Shown here: positions 17,867 to 28,800 of the stretch, one piece after another
Layout of the letters: every line of letters starts with the position of its first letter
Position numbering within the stretch: the first letter of the stretch is position 1
From: Nostoc sp. KVJ3
GTDB taxonomy: Bacteria > Cyanobacteriota > Cyanobacteriia > Cyanobacteriales > Nostocaceae
Direction of reading: 5' to 3'
NCBI RefSeq assembly: GCF_026127265.1
Contig: NZ_WWFG01000005.1
Location: 1 to 64,000, forward strand
Length of the DNA: 64,000 nt
Program-made: the position numbers and the translations under genes
The notes under the pieces: generated by a model
Database searches by the model: none
Told to the model about the DNA's origin: nothing
Seen by the model: only the letters and a program-made list of their open reading frames with translations

Positions 17867-19778
17867 CCCGCATTTCTCACAAGCTTGAGGGAAGGAGCAG
17901 AGGGGCAGAGGGGCAGAGGGGAAAGAACTTGTACAATAACCGAAATTTCTCACAAACAATAAAAAATCAATTCACATCTCTTGATGTAAGGGATTTTTTG
18001 ATACATCATCAATTGAAATTTATGATGGTAAACAAAGTAAGTATAAAATATCAACTATCAAGCTAAAACAGTTACCGATATTTTGGCTTATGCTGAGATT
18101 GAAACACTCTGTTCATCAAATTAAGCATCCAAAACAAGGCTTGAATCATAACCAAGCCAAAAATATTATTAGAGAGAAGGTGAAATGCTGCTTGACTTGA
18201 AATTAAGCGGTATTCGAGAGCATTTTTAAGCATCTGTAAGCAGCAGCAAAGATATGTTTTACAGGACTTGAGCTAGTAATCGCAATTAAAGTTCGCCGTG
18301 AGCTTATAGTAATTAAGGCTCCTAACTTCAATAATTTTGTCCGAATAGTCCCAACTTGAGAATTTTTTAATTCGGTTTTGGCTAAACATTGTGACCGCAA
18401 TCAATGCATTCATCAAAACATAAGCAAGCGAAGAGAACCATAAACGTAGTTGATTTCCCGCAAATGTATGAGTACTAGTTCTATCACTAAAAAGTTCTAG
18501 CTGTTGTTCCTTAAAGCGATTTTCCATCTCCCCTCGCTTACAATATTTTTGTCTGTATAGTTGACCAGGGGGTACTTTATTGGTAGGAAGACTTGTAACA
18601 ACAAAACGAATATTATTTCCCTTTATTCCATATTCAACCTTACAAACAACACGACGACTACGACTCCAAGATTCACGAGTCTGATAGTCTAACGACTTGT
18701 GCCAAATTGAGTTGTCAATCAGGTCACAAGCAAGTTCGGAAATTTGTTCATTTGGTTTAAATAGAGTTTCTAAGAATGAAGCTACTGTTGATAACTTCTG
18801 CTCAAATTCAAGCGAGGCTCTATTTTGAGTCGCCATAGCCATTTGAATTAAACGGCTGTTTCGCGCCAATCCAAAAACGTAGTCAACTCCAGTCTGCGAC
18901 TCACACCATGTCATGATATCGTCTCTGGAATAGGCACTATCTCCTCGTACTAAAATCTCAACATTCTGCCAATGTTGACGTATTTGTTTAATGACTCTCT
19001 GCAACTCTTCTAACGCCCCAAACGCTGGATCTACATTAGAAGGACGAAGTTTGGCTGCTAATAAGTGTTTCCCACAAAAAATATAAAGTGGAGCATAGCA
19101 ATATCCTCCATAATAGGTATTGAAGAAAACTTGTTCCTGATTGCCGTGTACTAAATCATCAGTTACATCTAAGTCCAAAATAATTTTTCGTGGTTCTTTT
19201 AAGTAAGATTTTAGAAATATATTTACAAATAGGCTTTCAATTTCTTCTGAAGAATGTCCAATTTTATGATAACGACTTTCAGCTCCCTGTTCTACATCTT
19301 CGGGACAATGTTCCAGCCGATTTAATGTACTCTTTCCTGCCAATGTTGCAGGTTCATTCTCTACTCCAATCCTTTTTCCTAATGCTATAGCAAACATCTG
19401 GTCATGACGTAATTCTTCGTGGTCATTCAAGTCTTCATACCCCATGACCAGCCCGTATATTCGTTGTTTAATTAAGCTCTCTATTGAATGGTCAATTCGA
19501 TAAGGCTTTCGGTAATCTTGGAAACATAGTGCAAACTGTGATGTGATTTGCAGTTTTCTATCTATTTCAGCAATTAAGCTTAAACCTGCATCAGATGTTA
19601 CTTGTCCACCCTGGAAATTAACTACGACTGGGGGCGATTTTGGCTGTTCAAATCTGAACTGTTTTGGTATACGATCTGTCGAAGCTGAAGTCATGCTCTA
19701 CAACTGCCGAAATGCTTTCTATATATACATTTTCGCAGTTTTTGATCCCCTTTTTTTAGATTTTGTGAGAAATCCGCG
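17867..19778 (-). mobile_element. IS1380-family element, copy A
   Basis: The element is 1912 bp with ends CCCGCATTTCTCACAA and, at the other side, the complement of CGCGGATTTCTCACAA: 16-base inverted repeats with two mismatches. A 5-base direct repeat, ATAGA, flanks it (17862-17866 and 19779-19783). It is the same length as copy B at 41435-43346 and lies in the opposite orientation. It contains CCCCTCTG-type short tandem repeats near 17893-17923 on its non-coding side. Confidence 0.9.
18273..19694 (-). CDS. IS1380-family transposase (copy A)
   Basis: This encodes 473 residues, identical in translation to the copy at 41519-42940. DDE motifs are IILDLDVTDDLVHGNQ (first Asp), EILVRGDSAYSRDDI (second Asp) and CKRGEMENRFKEQQLEL (Glu), typical of the IS1380 group of the IS4-like superfamily. 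It starts at an ATG inside the right end and is complete. Identity with copy B implies recent transposition or gene conversion. Confidence 0.92.
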   Translation of the reverse strand: MTSASTDRIPKQFRFEQPKSPPVVVNFQGGQVTSDAGLSLIAEIDRKLQITSQFALCFQDYRKPYRIDHSIESLIKQRIYGLVMGYEDLNDHEELRHDQMFAIALGKRIGVENEPATLAGKSTLNRLEHCPEDVEQGAESRYHKIGHSSEEIESLFVNIFLKSYLKEPRKIILDLDVTDDLVHGNQEQVFFNTYYGGYCYAPLYIFCGKHLLAAKLRPSNVDPAFGALEELQRVIKQIRQHWQNVEILVRGDSAYSRDDIMTWCESQTGVDYVFGLARNSRLIQMAMATQNRASLEFEQKLSTVASFLETLFKPNEQISELACDLIDNSIWHKSLDYQTRESWSRSRRVVCKVEYGIKGNNIRFVVTSLPTNKVPPGQLYRQKYCKRGEMENRFKEQQLELFSDRTSTHTFAGNQLRLWFSSLAYVLMNALIAVTMFSQNRIKKFSSWDYSDKIIEVRSLNYYKLTANFNCDY

Positions 19779-20447
19779 ATAGACTCTGGCGACTGCTTAA
19801 ATTACAAAACCTGTGGGAGTGCGGTTCAACTAAGCCCCGATGAAGAACTCGAACTTGTTCGTATTCGGGAAGAACAAATGCGCCAGTATCAAGAACAAAT
19901 TCGCCTGACCCGTCGTTCTGCCGCTATCATGATGCTGATGAGGCGCGGTTGCCCACAATCACCAGAATCGTTAAGTGTTATCCCGGCCATTGAGGCGATC
20001 GCCACCACATTAGATAATATTCGTACTGGACTTACCAACTTCGACGGACAGTACATCGCGCCACCTGGTTGCGAACTCCACATTTACAATGTCAAACGAC
20101 CCAGTGGTAAGTACTCGTACTATAAACTAACCGCCGAAAACGCAATGTTTGCACCTTCAGAGAAAGAACAAGAAGTACGGGTAATTCACCTCAGCCATCA
20201 TGATGATGCACGGTATATAGAGGCACAACTTGGTATCGAACGGCGGAACAAGTTAACCCAAATGCGAACACTGCTTCAGAACGCAAGCGCATTGCTTGAG
20301 GAAGCAACACGCCTACTCGAACAAACCACAGATATGAACAGTCCAAATGCTACAGTTGAAGTTTTCAATAGTGATGAAATTATACCCATCAACTCATAAA
20401 ACCAGCAAAAAGGGAAAATTTACTTCGATTACTACCATCAAATTTTT

Positions 20448-21252
20448 GGCGTTGCATGGCGTTGCATAATTGAAGTATGAATTCAAGCGATCGCTATGCA
20501 ATGTCCAAGGTGTGGATCAACTCATATCCGCAAGAACGGCAGAAAATATGGTAAACAAAATCACATCTGTGTGATTTGTGGTCGTCAATTTATCGACTCT
20601 TACAAACAGCAAGGTTATTCAGAAGAAATTCGTAGTGAATGTCTAGAAATGTATGTAAATGGCTCCGGCTTTCGTGCAATAGAACGAGTCAAGAAAGTAC
20701 AGACGCTCGCGGACTCGCTAACGCTTCGCTATCACACAACAATAATAAATTGGGTAAAAAAGGCTGGCAAATCTTTACCGGCGGAGTCCTGATTATGATG
20801 AAATACCCGAAATTATCCAAGTAGACGAGCTAGAAACTTTTGTCGGTAAAAAAAACAAAGTTTGGTTGTGGACAGCAGTAAATAAACATATTCCAGGTAT
20901 TTTAGCTTGGGTTTTAGGCGATAGAAGCTCAGAAACTTTTAAAATTCTCTGGCAGATTATAAGCTGTTGGCGCTGTCTTTTTTTATGTGACGGATGGATA
21001 TCCTGTTTACCCTTGTTTTATTAGTAATGAAGACCATATTTTTAGTAAAACCTATATGAGTAGAGTTGAAGGAGAAAATAGTCGTTTAAGGCATTATTTA
21101 GCTCGATTGCATCGTAAGACTTTTTGTTATTCTAAATCAGAGGAAATGCTTAGATATTGAATTCAATTAGTTATACATTATCTTAAGTATGGTACAGATG
21201 CGCCCGCAAGCTTCAGGCGATCGCATAATTCATACTTTGATTCAGCAACGCC
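20448..21252 (+). mobile_element. IS1-family element (decayed)
   Basis: This is an 805-bp element. The ends begin GGCGTTGC and share AAGTATGAATT further in. The left GGCGTTGC is present twice (20448 and 20458). The direct repeat AAATTTTT flanks it at 20440-20447 and 21253-21260, an 8-base target duplication as expected for IS1. The transposase inside is broken. Confidence 0.8.
20496..21160 (+). pseudogene. IS1-family transposase with repeat insertion and frameshifts
   Basis: The zinc-ribbon head MQCPRCGSTHIRKNGRKYGK with a second C-x(2)-C pair (ICVICGRQF) is followed by the HTH GFRAIERV ... HTTIINWVKKAG. Between them a GC-rich dispersed repeat (20700-20735) adds about 14 codons in frame. The frame then stops at 20792. 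The catalytic half continues in other frames: EIIQVDELETFVGKKNKVWL, then YMSRVEGENSRLRHYLARLH and KTFCYSKSEEMLRY to TGA 21158-21160. At least two indels remain, so it is inactive. Confidence 0.8.
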
Positions 21253-21462
21253 AAATTTTTAACCAACCATAGTCTTGCATGGATGCACGTCTAATGCTGT
21301 AGAGCCTGTCATAAAGTACCACGCAGAGATGCAAAGTACCGATTTTATTTTGGGTTTTGGAACTTGTCTTTATCTTTCCTCGTTTTGATACCAAAAATGC
21401 ACCAATTTCTCGTGTGTTATGGGAGGAATGTTCTGACACTGTTGAAAACCAGAGTGCAATAG

Positions 21463-21930
21463 TCATTGGGGCAAGGCATCTGATGTGGAAGTTACTGTTG
21501 AGTTGAAGAGCGTGGTTGCTTGACGGATTATGTGGGGATCGTTTACTTGACGGAGCGAGCAACCGGCTTGCTCGAACTTGTATCGAGTTTGAGCTGATGC
21601 ATCTGGATCAGGAGCTGCATAAACCACATGTCGTGCACCTGCCTGAATCAAGTTAGTTGTACAGTCCCCCATATGTTCGCCCGGTCCTCCGAGAGTGCGT
21701 TTTCCACATGGCTCTACTGTTGTATATATGATGTCGTCCGGAAGAACTGGGATAGCAGAGAGTTTGAGCTGACGCAGAAGTACATATTCAGAATGCTTGC
21801 CATCGTTACAACTGATTCCTTCAGCCACAATGTTTCCTTGTCGTACCAAGCACGAACTCACCACTCCGCCCGTGTCGTCGGATTGATCCGCAATGGTGAA
21901 TAGATGCTCAAATATCTCTTGCTCTGTCAT
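21463..21930 (-). CDS. CMP/dCMP deaminase-like zinc enzyme (RibD-type)
   Basis: I choose ATG 21930 with GAGAG eight bases upstream over the GTG three codons earlier. It gives 155 residues. Zinc-site motifs are GKHSEYVLLRQL (H-x-E near residue 50) and TVEPCGKRTLGGPGEHMGDC (P-C-x-x-R with a later Cys), then QAGARHVVYAAPDPD. These are the marks of the cytidine/deoxycytidylate deaminase family. The substrate could be a nucleotide or a riboflavin precursor. The gene stands alone between mobile debris, so nothing in the context narrows its role. Confidence 0.75.
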   Translation of the reverse strand: MTEQEIFEHLFTIADQSDDTGGVVSSCLVRQGNIVAEGISCNDGKHSEYVLLRQLKLSAIPVLPDDIIYTTVEPCGKRTLGGPGEHMGDCTTNLIQAGARHVVYAAPDPDASAQTRYKFEQAGCSLRQVNDPHIIRQATTLFNSTVTSTSDALPQ

Positions 21931-21999
21931 AAGAACCACTCTCGAGTTGGGATACTCTCATACATTATCGCTGTGGAAATATCTACAGTTATCGCAGAG

Positions 22000-22150
22000 T
22001 TAAAAGTAGCCACTAAAGGATAGCCATAGCACGTCTCGAAAATATCCTTCTACCCGATACCCCTGCTCTGTAGCCCGTATTTTCTCATACTTGGGACAAA
22101 GTGACAGTTTCTCTAGGATTAGGCGATGCACAACTTCAGCTTAGTTCTAG
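22000..22150 (-). pseudogene. Short coding fragment, possible acetyltransferase tail
   Basis: A minus-strand frame reads VVHRLILEKLSLCPKYEK then IRATEQGYRVEGYFRDVLW and stops at 22000. The closing GYRVEGYFRD pattern is reminiscent of GNAT acetyltransferase C-termini. It has no start and is too short for a firm call. Confidence 0.3.
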
Positions 22151-22159
22151 TTGATTACA

Positions 22160-22420
22160 TTATAAATAATAGCTAGAATAAAGAGCGACCCCAAAATTTT
22201 GGCTCATTTCTTGAGAGTAATCAATGCCTGCGATATATCTTGCTGATGCTAACCTGGACAGACGCTGAACACCCACTCCAGAAACGAATCCAACTTCCAA
22301 CACTTTGTCGTTTGGCTGAATTTTGAGCAGGTCGATGACCGAATAAGGTGAACGCTTGATTCATGCGTGCCATGATAATACCACCAAACCTACCTAGCAT
22401 ACCTTTGGGCGACCGAACAT
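22160..22420 (-). pseudogene. SAM-dependent methyltransferase fragment
   Basis: Two frames together give MLGRFGGIIMARMNQAFTL, then VIDLLKIQPNDKVLEVGF and a glycine-rich VSGVGVQRLSRLA and YIAGIDYSQEM. This is motif I and motif II of a class I methyltransferase. The chain ends after the SQEM helix, so about two thirds is missing, and an indel separates the two parts. The usual G-x-G in motif I is altered (FVSGVG), another sign of decay. Confidence 0.65.
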
Positions 22421-22845
22421 CTACATGAATATACTGTCTACAATGCTCATCAGTTGTTAATCGCCTCCCTACTGTGATGCCTCTATGCTATCTAGTATTA
22501 AGTTTTCAACACGTTGTTATTTTGCCTAAAACTACAAACACAACCATAATCGTAAACATTACAAAAGTTACTACTGATTTACAACTAAGTACAAAATAAT
22601 CAATAAACTTGTATATTTTTTGTCATACTGAAATTATTACATCACACTGGATAAATCTGTATCAAGAAGAAGCTAAGTAAAAACCCCATAATAAAGTTTT
22701 TTTAATTACCCATAAATTGCAAGTATAAATTAGAAATTTGTTGAATAGATTACCGTTACAGAGAAAGTAAAATTAAGCTCTAATGGTATTTTAGTGCCAA
22801 AAAGTAAAAATTTATATTTAAATTTATAAGTTTAATTGTTTATAT
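22421..22845. promoter_or_regulatory. AT-rich leader upstream of the giant gene
   Basis: There is no gene in this very AT-rich stretch. It must carry the promoter of the 7.9-kb gene, but I cannot choose between several TATAAT-like sites. No strong ribosome site precedes the ATG at 22846, which suggests weak or regulated translation. Confidence 0.35.
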
Positions 22846-25800
22846 ATGACAATTCAAGCTAAACATTTTGACACTAGGTTAAATCAGTGGATTCATACAG
22901 ATGGTAATACGGTTAATCCAGATTCACTGTTAAAAGAAGAACTTAATAATACCCTAATAGAACATTTCTTTCCTGGGGTTAACTTTTCGTTCGGGCATAT
23001 GGACGAAAAGTCTACTGTGGAACAATTAATTAATCATCCTGAAGGTCACAAATTATTATTATCATCAAAAACACGGTTGCTATATGGGCCGGAAGAATGT
23101 CTAGATAGAATTAAACAATTATGCCCTGATAACAAAGATAGAGGTGCTTACGGATCTATTTTTCTTGGTTCGTGTAAAAATAGCGTCAATAAAGAGTTAA
23201 ATATTCTAATTGTTGATGACAGTAATGGTGAAAATGGTGGCGTTATTAGTAACGACCAGGCATATCGGCTAACAGGAGACTGTTACGGGCAAATATCCAC
23301 AGACCTATATCACGAATTAACCAAGCATCAAAAAGGTGATAAATATCGAGTAATTCAGCACCGCTTCGGTTGGACTGACCAAGACGGAGATGATAATAAA
23401 TACCGCTTTGGCAAAGGTACACTACGCCCTGCAAACCTTGACCAAATCCTCAATTATTCAGATCCCAACAACTCAACTAAAATTGACTTAATTCTTCCCT
23501 TATCTGCATTCAAGGGAACTGATAAAGACAACCCTAATGGGCCAAGCAAGCCCCAAATTCAACCTGGACTGTACAGGCAAAATATCTGGCTAGGTGAAAA
23601 ATCACAATCTGAACTCGGTAAAACAGCTATCTCCCAGTTACTCGCTTCATTCCCTAACGGGCTGAAAGACTTTACCGAACAGCTAGAACTTGAAGCCAAA
23701 GAGCTTAAGGAAGTACAGGACGACCCCCGGCAACTTGCACAACTTTACTGCAAAAAGTACGAGAAGCGGAAAACCTTTCTTGAAGAACAAGCAACCACAC
23801 TAGAAGAACAAGCAGCAGAAGATCCAACAGTAGCAGAAGATTTAGAAACTTTGCGCGATGGCGCGGGAGCGCCCGCCGTAGGCGATCGCATTGCTACTGA
23901 CTCGTTTATTTACAAACTTATCAAAGCTGACCTGCAAGGAGAAAGTCAACTTCTTGAAACTGAGAAAGTACAGCGCGAACTCGCCAGGTTCGTCCAAAAC
24001 GAGTGGAAAGAAATCGCTATTGGCAAGACACTCACATTTGAGCGGGCAATGGTCATTCCCTCCAAAGACCTGCAAAATGGGGAAATTTACATCCCGCATT
24101 ATCAAGACGGGGAACAAGTTCTCAACTTCCGCTCACCCTTCCTCAACTCAAATGGTCTGTGCGTCTCAACTAACAAAGTTGTAGAAGACATCCTTGGGCC
24201 TGATGGTAAACCTCTCGTAGGTGCGATCGCTGTCTCGGACGAAACAAGCTATCGCATTTATAACCGCCTTAACGAGCAAATTAAATCTATCCTCTCAGAA
24301 GCTCAAAGTAAAAATATTCAGTTAGAAGGTATTGAAAATTACTTAGATCAAAATATCAACAAGCTCGAAACTAAAGACAAAATTGAGTTTACCAACAAAT
24401 TTAATCAGTATATTTCAGAACTAAAGTCAGCTGGTTACGAACTAGAAATTCTTCCTCAAGAGTCCGAACAAGAGCGTCAGGCACGCGACTACGATGGTGA
24501 TTGTATTGGCTTCGAGCGGGCAAACAGGTATCCAAACCTCACTGCCGAGGCAAGGGAGCGCAATCTGCCTGAAAACGCTTACGATCCAACTGTTAAACTC
24601 AAAAAACAATCTTTTTACCAGGAAGATGGCAGTCAGCCGGAATTTGAAGAAATCGCCATCCACATGAGCGATGGCATTAGTGTCGGTGTTATCAACAATC
24701 ACCTGACCTCAATTGAGGCATTAGAGTCAGAAATTACTATCCTGAAAAACTTTGGTAGCGAGAAAGACCAAATTGAGTACGTACAGCAGGTAGCCAAACA
24801 CTACGAAGATTTATTTAAAACAGAAGCCTGGGCAAAATCCAAGGGTATTGAAGGGAAGGAGGTTCCGACCAAGTATCGCGGTTACATGGAAGAGTTTATC
24901 AAAACTGTTCGGCAAGAACCCCTAAACCAGGTCAATGCACTGGTGGCAATGAATACTAACATCAAGATATACCGCGAAATGATTGCCGAGGCAGCATTTC
25001 AAAACCAAATTGCAGTTGACCTCTTCAAAAGTGCCAAAAAACCCGAAATGGAAATTATCCGCAACAACAGTCGGATTCTCCACCGGGAAGTTAACTATAT
25101 TAAGGATAAGAAGAAAGATGTCTATATTGACAATACAATTCAACCGACGGGATACTCGCCTGTTGAATTACTAATTGCTCAAACCAACCAGTATTTTGAA
25201 AAAGCTCGTCTCGAATCGCGTGAAATCGCGCAATTTCAAGCTTTATTTAAAGGTGTCGAGTTTTCTAACGAACAGCGATTAAGAGCTACTCTTGTCAAAA
25301 AAGAATTTGACAAATCCTTTAACCAAGCGAGTCAGCTATCTAGACAAAAAGAAACTGAAAAAGGGCCGTCTGTCAATATTACCTTTGCTAACGGCAATCA
25401 AGTAAGTGTAACTAACCTTTTACAGTATGACAACGAATTTATCTGGAAAGCTAATAAAGTTACAATCAAGCTATCAGAAATATCTGAAGACAAGCGCAAC
25501 AGTAACCGCCTGCATAAATATGTAGTTTATGCCCAAATTAACGATGAGACTGAGAACGGTAAACCCAAGTTTAGGGCATTAGGAACACTTGCTAAGGAGC
25601 AAGAAAACAAGCCCGAAGAGATAGGAATTGGACTTGGACAGGAAGTAACGTCTAACAAAATAGCCTTCCAAGCTGAACTAAGCGAAGGTCAGATTAAACT
25701 TCTTTACCAAAAAGCTTACCAGATAGCAGAAGAATTTTACAATTCCATTCCAGAAGGACAAAAGCTAGCAATGGCAGCTGCTACCTGGGCAGTATCAACT

Positions 25801-28800
25801 ACTCGTGAGAGTAGTAATGATAAAGGTAGCGATTACCAAAAGAAAGTTTCTAATTTCGCCTTTGCTGCCTTTCCTGAAGAGATTATCAGTCAATTAGACA
25901 CACTCAAATTTAACGAGTTTAGTATCACTGGCTTCGACAGGAGTAGTGAATTATTTCATGAAAATAAACCTCAAAATATTCGATTTAATCTAGCTGAAGA
26001 TGGAAAAAGTGTCATTGAACTCCAGAACCAGGAAGGTAATTACGAAACATTTGGAAATATAGAACAAAGTAACGCCCGACTACCAATTGGTAGTGTTGCT
26101 ATTGCTAGCGTTGAAAAAGGTGAAGTATATACCACCTCTGTTACAACCAAAGTACCCGGACTACCAGAACTTACATTTAAAGTAGGTGAAGTTAATAAGT
26201 TTGGAAATTCCCAAAGGTTTAATAATGAACCTGTAATGTTAACAATCGAAAAAGTTGACCTTATTCGTGAAGACTATAGCATTTATCTTCAAAATGGTAA
26301 TAAACCTGAGAAACTAGGCAACATTGATAAGGAATCAATCAAAGAGGGTATTGCTCAAGGTTGGCTAGCAGAAAAACCCGGTAATGGGCAACAGTTACAG
26401 CTTAAAATTCAAACCATCCTCACCGGACAAAATGCTTATGCAATAGCAGAGACATTTAAGGGAAACTTTTTACGAATTAATATTACTAATCCAAAGTACA
26501 AAAAACAGGAGATTAGCAACCAAGCATTTAAAGAAACTTTAGTTCGGGCATTTGATAAAAAGCACGTTTATATTGCTAAAATTGGCGATCAATCACTCGG
26601 TATTATTGGTCAGCATAGTGAACGCCTTGAAACCGAGTTAAATAGAGAGAATGTACAAAGACAGTGGCAAAGGAAAGAAAGTAGCACTGTACAAAAACTA
26701 ATTGATACGGGTATTATTCGCTTAAACCAACAACGAACTAGTATCCCTGTACAGATTACCAGTAATGAGAGTACCTGTAAAATAACTATTAATCCAGAAA
26801 CAGTAGAGTATCCCGACAAATGGGTTAAGCGCAGTCAGCTTATTAGTAATGAGCAGCCTGTCAGAAACGAACAGCAAGAAAAACGCAACCAAATACTCGG
26901 TAAAATTAATGAACGTCCTACAATCATATTCCAAGATAAAGAACAAAAATTAGTAGGTATTCTAGGGTTAGCAGTTGATGAAAATATAACCGAAAAAACT
27001 AAAAAATATCTAGAAAAAGTAGGAGTATCATACGAACAGCTTGCCATATCACAAGCTCGGTTAGAAGCCAAAAAAGGTATGACTGTATTCGTACTTGATG
27101 AAAGTACCATTAGTGAGGAATTAAAACAAACATTTATTGACCGTGCTGGTGGTAATATCAAGAGTGCAGATACACCATCACAACCCACTCCAACTATTCC
27201 AGAACAAACTGTATATTTTTATAACCCAAACCAACAATATACTTCTCCAGATGGATCGCAGGTAGAAACCAAAGAAGCTCTCGGATTAGTTGTTCCCGCA
27301 CAAGATGCGATCGCTGTAGCTACTTGGTTAGAATCAAAATCTACTGAAAATCATTATTTTATTGAGAGTAACACGGCTACATTTATTTTTAATAAAAATG
27401 ATATTGGTGAAAAAATAAACGAGGAATTAAATAGTTTACTTGGAGAACCGATTAATATCGGTGAAGTTGAGGGATTTGACCGCTACGAACAGCTTAGTGC
27501 AGAGTTAAATCAAAAAGTTGCGGCTGAAGGTAGTCTTTTAAAATTAAACCAAATTCCAGAAAATAGTGAGTACAAAAAAGCTCTACAAGCACTACCTAAC
27601 CGTCCCAGAGAGCTTAATCAAGAGGATTCTCCAGTACCAATTATTCCTGCGAACGCTGTACCAGAAAAGAATACAACTAACATTCAATCAAATACTAACG
27701 CTACAGTTGCAGGAATTTCACAGGTTTACAAAAACGCAGTTGAAATACAAGTATTAAAAAGCACACAATTAGAAACTAAGAACCAAGCAATATTACTACC
27801 CAACTCGCGCCAAGCGGATCAGACTAAAGCTATTGAAATATTGGGTAAGGTAAGCGAGGAAAAAGTAGAACAATTGCGATCGCACCTTGAAACCCACCTC
27901 AAACCCGTACTTGAAAACGATAAATCCAACTACGCACTACTGAGACAAGTTGCATGGGTCGGTGCAAAATGGGATTTAAAAGACAAAGACTTCAAGCCAG
28001 GGGTACAAGACGACAAGCTAATGGAACTTGTCAAACAAGTATATCCTGACGCTGATATTGTGCTGGTCACTTACTCCGAAAACCCCGGCGCTGGCATCAA
28101 CTACCACCGCGATGACTCCTACGCCGCGACGGAAGCCCGCAGCATTAATATCGGAAATTCTGATTGGGGGTATCGCGCTGCTAAGGAAGGAATGGCATGG
28201 ACTAGGGAGGAAAATCAGGACGCACAATACCAAGAGTTTAAACTTGAGTCGGGTACAGTAACCCGCTTTAACTGCAAGAACGAACACGCTGCCCTCAATA
28301 CTGAGGCTGGCAGATGGTCTATCAACATCTGGTCAATTAAAAATGACCTGGGCAGACAAAACAGCGTTCGCCAAAAATTTGAAAACTTCCTCGCCTCAAA
28401 CCAACCTCCTCGTGCGATAGTCCAAAGCAACAACGACCTGACCATTAAAGCTAACGAGTGGACAGCTGGGGGAGAAATTAAAGTAGAACGTAGCTATACA
28501 AGCCTCAGAGAAGTCACCCGAAACATACCCTCACACCCTTTAAACCAAACAACTGTAGAAGAAATTATCGCTATTGGGAATTCCACTGCGGCACGCGCTG
28601 CTAACCCTCAGATTCCAGACAACCCGACTATATCTGGAAAACCAGTACCAATGGTTTATTCGCTACATCTGCACGGCGAACCTTCCAAAGTACCAGTCGA
28701 TACAACCATTGATGCCATGCGCGGATACGGTAGGATACACACCACCAGAGGTGTAGATTACCAAAAAACTTATGGTGTCAAAGAGGGAGATATTGCAATC

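Larger units (their letters stand above)
17802..20399 (+). pseudogene. Conserved hypothetical gene split by IS1380 copy A
   Basis: The start at ATG 17802 follows AAAGGATG. The first 20 codons read MPKKKCGLGFDCASMMQYPG. The IS lies inside codons 21-22 and the frame resumes exactly after the duplicated ATAGA: IDSGDCLNYKTCGSAVQLSP, then EEELVRIREEQMRQYQEQIR-like helix and a long C-terminal part to 20399. Without the IS the protein has 226 residues. The Cys-rich head (four Cys in C-x(5)-C ... C-x(5)-C order) could bind metal. A long helix and a C-terminal coiled coil follow. Function is unknown. The 3' part may still be translated from ATG 19878. Confidence 0.8.

Noticed and set aside
21242..21562. 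Minus-strand frame overlapping the IS1 end and the deaminase tail
   Set aside because: It overlaps two better-supported features and shows no motif.
26610..27188. Minus-strand open frames inside the giant gene
   Set aside because: They are shadows of the plus-strand coding frame, with no start signals or recognisable content.
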